Positions 60,045 through 64,000 of a DNA stretch of 64,000 nucleotides are shown here, piece after piece (within the stretch, counting starts at the first letter, position 1; every line of letters starts with the position of its first letter). Origin of the DNA: Microcebus murinus (taxonomy: Eukaryota > Chordata > Mammalia > Primates > Cheirogaleidae); the NCBI RefSeq assembly GCF_040939455.1, contig NC_134119.1:15054501-15118500 (forward strand), read 5' to 3'. Below the pieces are notes generated by a model. That model had not been told where the DNA came from. It did no database searches and was given only the letters and a program-made list of their open reading frames with translations. Position numbers and translations under genes: made by a program.

Positions 60045-62730
60045 GTCATTTTAGGAGGCCAGCATTACCCTGATACCAGAATCAGACAAGGACACAACAA
60101 AAAAAGAAAATTGCAGGACAATATCCCTGATGAACATAGATGTAAAAATCCTCAGAAAATACTAGCAAGCCAAATCCAACAGCATATCAAACAGATAGGA
60201 CACCATGATCAAGTGGGATTTATCCCAGGGATGCAAGGATGGTTCAACATATGCAAATCAATAAATGTCATATATCACAGAATGAAGGACAAAAACTATA
60301 TGATCATCTCAATAAATGCAGAAAAGCATTTGAAAAAATTCAACCCCACTTCATGATAAAACCTCTCAACAAACTACACATAGAAGGACCATTCCTCAAA
60401 ATAGAAAGGCCATGTATGACAAATCTATAGCTAACAACATCTTAAATGGGAAAAAAATTGAAAGCCTTTCCTCTAGGAACTGGAACAAGACAAGATGCTC
60501 ATTTTCACCAATTGTATTCAACATAGAATAGAAATCCTAGCCAGGGCAATCAGACAAGAAAAAACAAAGGCATCCAAATTGGAAGAAAGGAAATAAAATC
60601 ATCCCTCTTTGCAGATAATATGATCTTATATCTAGAAAAGCCAAAGAACACCACCAGGAAACTCTTAGAATTGATAGAAAATTCAATAAAGTTTTGTATG
60701 TATAAAATGAACTTACAAAAATCTATAGTTTTTCTATAAATCAATAAGGAAATAGCCAAAAAGAAAATCAAGAAGGCAATCCCATTTAAATTAGCTAAAA
60801 AAAAGCAAACCCAAAAGCCCTCTATGGATAAATTTAACCAAGAAGGTGAAAGATATCTACAAGCAAAACTGCAAAACACTAATGAAAGAAATTAAAGAGG
60901 ACACAAACAAATGGGAAGTCATCTTATGCTCATGAATCAAAATAATTAGAATTGTTAAAATGATCATACTGTCCAAAGCAATGTATAGATTCAATGTTAT
61001 CCCTGTCAAAATACCAACATAATTTTTCATGGAAATAGAAAAAAAACCCTAAAATTCATATAGAATCCCCCCCCAAAAAGCCCAATAGCCAAAGTAATCC
61101 TGAGGAAAAAGAACAAAGCTGGAGGCATTATTTTAGCTGGAGGCACTGTCTGAGTGCCTCAAAGCATATTACAAACCTATCATAACCAAAACATCATCAT
61201 ATTAGTATAAAAATAGACATACAGACCAATGGAACAGAATAGAGAATCCAGAAATAAATCCATGTATTTATAGCCAATTGATCTTTGACAAAGCCACCAA
61301 GAACATACATTGGGAAAATGACACCCTTTTCAACAAATAGTGCTGGGAAAACTGGATAACCATATGCAGAAGAATGAAACTGGACCCCTATCTCTCACCA
61401 CATACAAAAGTTAACTCAAGATAGTTTAATGACTTAAATGTAAGACCCAAAACTATCAAACTACTAAAAGAAAGCATAGGGAAAGCTCTTCAAGACATTG
61501 GTCTTGGTAAAGAATTTATGACTAAGGCCTCAAAAGAACAGGCAACAAAAACAGAAATAGACAAATGGAACTATATTAAACTAAAAATCTTCTGCACAAA
61601 GAAAGAAATAATCAACAGAGTGAAGAGCTAACCTCTTGAATGGGAGAAAATATTTGCAAATTACTCATCTGACAGTAGACTAATATCCAGAATATACAAG
61701 AAACTCAAACAAGTCAACAATTAAAAACCAAATAATCCTATTTAAAACTGGGCAAAAGACATGAATAGACATTTCTCAAAAGAAGACATACAAATGGCCA
61801 AAAAGTACATGAAAAAATGCTCAATATCACTATCAGGGAAATGCAAATCAAAACCACAATGAAGTATCATCTCACCCCAGTTAAAATGGCTTCTATTAAA
61901 AAGAGAAAAAAATAACTGATGTTGGCAAGGATGTGGAGAAAGAGGAACTCATACACTGTTGGTGGGAATGTAATTTAGTACAACCATGATGGAAAACAGT
62001 ATGGAGATTTCTCAAAAAACTTTTGAACTACCACATGATCCAGCAATCTCACTACTAGGTATCTACCCAAAGGAAAATAAATCAGTATATTAAAGGTATA
62101 ACTGCACTCAGATGCTTGTCACTGCACTATTCACAATAGCAAAGATGTGGAATAAACCTAAGTGCCCATCAACAAGAATGTGGTATATATGCACACATGT
62201 ATACATGTACCTACATATGTGATATGGAATACTATTTGGCCATAAAAAAGAGTCATTTGTAGCAACATGGTTGGAACTGAAGGTCATTATACTAAGTGAA
62301 ATAAGCCAGGTACAGAAAGAGAAATATTACATGGTCTTACTCCTATGTGAGAGAAAAATACTTGATCTCATGGTTGTAGAGAGTAGAATGATAGAAACCA
62401 GAGACCGGGAAGGGTGCATAGGGGGAAGGAGGGATGAAAAGAGGTTGATAATGAGTATATACATACAGTTAGATAGAATAAATATGTTCTAATGTTTGAT
62501 AGCAGACTAGAGTGACTATATTTAGCAACCATATTATATATATTTCAAAGTTACTAGAAGAGAGGACTTGAAATAATACCAACACATAAAAATAATAAAT
62601 ACTCAGGTGATGGATATGCTCAGTACCCTGACTTGATCATTACACATTCTATGCATGGAACAAATATTCACATATACCTCATAAGTATGTAAATTATTAT
62701 ACATCAATAAAAGAGAAAAAATAAAAAATT
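60045..62730 (+). repeat. 5'-truncated L1 (ORF2 reverse-transcriptase to 3' UTR), decayed
   Basis: The segment begins inside ORF2 ('ggccagcattaccctgataccagaatc'). It runs through the RT region ([15 protein letters not shown] block around 60210-60245), the C-terminal region ('tgcaaatcaaaaccacaatgaagtatc' at 61840), a 3' UTR, and an A-rich end near 62720. Frameshifts and stops are scattered, so it encodes no protein now. It is the longest transposon piece in the window. Its 3' end differs from the strepsirrhine tails, so it belongs to an older family. Confidence 0.92.
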
Positions 62731-62985
62731 AGATCTATATTGTTATTTGTAATTGATGTTTAGTTATCCAAAATATAAACCACATTTATCTGCATTTATC
62801 TGCTTACTAAGCCACTCATTTTTGGACATCTGGATTTTTTCTCAAAGTATTTAAAAATTATTTTAAATGTTTTATCTTAAAATTATTTTGGAATTTAGGA
62901 TGCACTGTTTAAAACTTCAAAGAGGTACTTAAAATTTAACTTTGATTTTTTTGATATTTTTTCATATTTGCATAGGTCTTTTTTC

Positions 62986-62988
<3 letters not shown>

Positions 62989-63052
<64 letters not shown>
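62989..63052. repeat. (AT)n-(GA)n compound microsatellite
   Basis: 24 AT units (62989-63036) pass directly into GA units (63037-63052). Confidence 0.97.
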
Positions 63053-63059
63053 ATCAGGT

Positions 63060-64000
63060 CAGAATAGCAACAAAGAAAAGGATCACACAGTTCTAGGCTT
63101 GTCTAATATCTGGCATTCTTTCTTACAGAAAGGATATGCTAGCATTTTTACAGTTTGACATGTCTTAACAGGATCTTAAAACTGAAGTTTCTAACGAGAA
63201 CAAAGGTATAATACAAATGCAATTCCAAAGTGAGGTACCAGCTCATCATATGCAGCATTTACAAAGAAAATCAGTTTCAAAACTTTTGGGCTCCTAATCT
63301 AGAGAGAGGCTTAAGAGAGTGCAGATGTAGAAAGAGGATTTTGTGGTGAGTATTTTTAGAGAAAGTTGTGCTGCTAGGAGGTGTAGAAACAGTGCCTGTT
63401 CCCCCATCTCAACCTTAGCTTTTTGGGGGAACAGCTCAATGAGGCCACTCAGAACTTGAGATACATCCCCTGAGCTTTAGAGACCCAGGAGATAGAAGTC
63501 TGTCTCCTAACCCAGGACATTCTAGAGGTCAGGGAAGGGTTGCTGAGATTCTTTGGTGGTTGTCTGTGTGGCTGTTGCTTATGGAAAGCGAGTGTGTTTC
63601 CTGTCTACCATAGGTCACAGCATGTGTAAGTGTCTCCTGTGGACCAGCTGTTGACCCTAGAAGAAAGAAAGCTCCCCTGGAGCCATTTCACACACTGGGC
63701 AGATGGACTCCCTCAACTGGGTGATGAGACCCTCAACAGTGAGCATCTGAACCATGGGCTGGATGCAGAGTGACAAGCCAAAGGAGAATCACGGGCTACA
63801 TTGTGGGATCTGCATCTGGAAGAGCCCACAAAGGTATTCCTAAGAGAAAGGGTTGGCAACTGTTCACTTGGCACTGGAGAGTCCTGACACAAGGTGAAAA
63901 TCATACCTATTACGTCAGGAGGGGGCCTTTCCACAGCCCACACTCTGCCCGGGCCAGCCCTGGGAGGGGCAGTCCCTGCAGTCAGCAAGTGAAGAAGGAG
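63060..64000. other. Intergenic sequence, no gene recognised
   Basis: Mixed to moderately GC-rich. The 91-codon minus ORF at 63713-63988 has no recognisable domain. No repeat family could be named. Confidence 0.4.

Noticed and set aside
60111..60356. 81-codon ORF with reverse-transcriptase-like residues
   Set aside because: It is a remnant of the L1 ORF2 in the decayed element at 60045-62730, not a host gene.
1..64000. CRISPR arrays, operons or prokaryotic mobile systems
   Set aside because: Base composition, introns, SINEs and LINEs show a primate nuclear genome. No spaced identical direct repeats or bacterial gene order were seen.

Overview
The window is nuclear DNA of a primate, most likely a strepsirrhine (lemur, galago or loris group). 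It is intron-rich and AT-rich, full of LINE, SINE, LTR and DNA-transposon remnants, and has no long open reading frames. Three L1 tails share a 3' end ('gtacccccataatatg' or its complement) that I associate with strepsirrhine L1. The single clear Alu carries the 'gagcaagag' left-arm variant typical of that group. MIR, L2, old L1M and hAT/Tigger relics supply the older mammalian background.

The only protein-coding sequence I can support is the first coding exon of PCSK2 (proprotein convertase 2, PC2) on the minus strand, 17938-18114. It encodes 59 residues: the signal peptide and the start of the propeptide. It ends at a canonical GT donor in phase 0. Transcription runs right to left. Positions 1-17937 are therefore the start of PCSK2 intron 1, and roughly 18.5-64 kb is 5' flank. 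I see no other gene in that flank.

The promoter zone (about 18115-18800) is a GC-rich CpG island with GC boxes, a CCAAT box and CRE-like sites. It also has an RE1/NRSF (REST) site that fits the 17-position consensus at every position. This suits a gene expressed in neuroendocrine cells and silenced elsewhere. A 14-bp AT-rich inverted repeat lies 84-135 bases upstream of the ATG, probably in the 5' UTR.

Layout. 0-16 kb: intron 1 with LTR-like repeats, L2, MIR, an L1 split by an LTR, and a Y1 RNA retropseudogene with a perfect 14-bp target-site duplication. 16.3-19.5 kb: GC-rich promoter domain and exon 1. 19.5-24 kb: AT-rich flank, then nested L1s. 24-48 kb: mixed unique sequence, LTR-like units, a GAA microsatellite, MIR/L2, a Tigger-type element, a strepsirrhine L1 tail and a twin-primed L1. 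48-64 kb: more L1/L2/MIR, a cluster of MER5-like elements, an odd interleaved inverted repeat, one Alu, and a 2.7-kb L1 ORF2/3' fragment.

I found no undescribed multi-gene system. The most interesting observations are the RE1 and 5'-UTR architecture of PCSK2, the Y1 retropseudogene, the interleaved inverted repeat at 58.2 kb and a dispersed short duplication at 20.8/22.5 kb. Repeat family names and boundaries come from reading, not from a repeat search.
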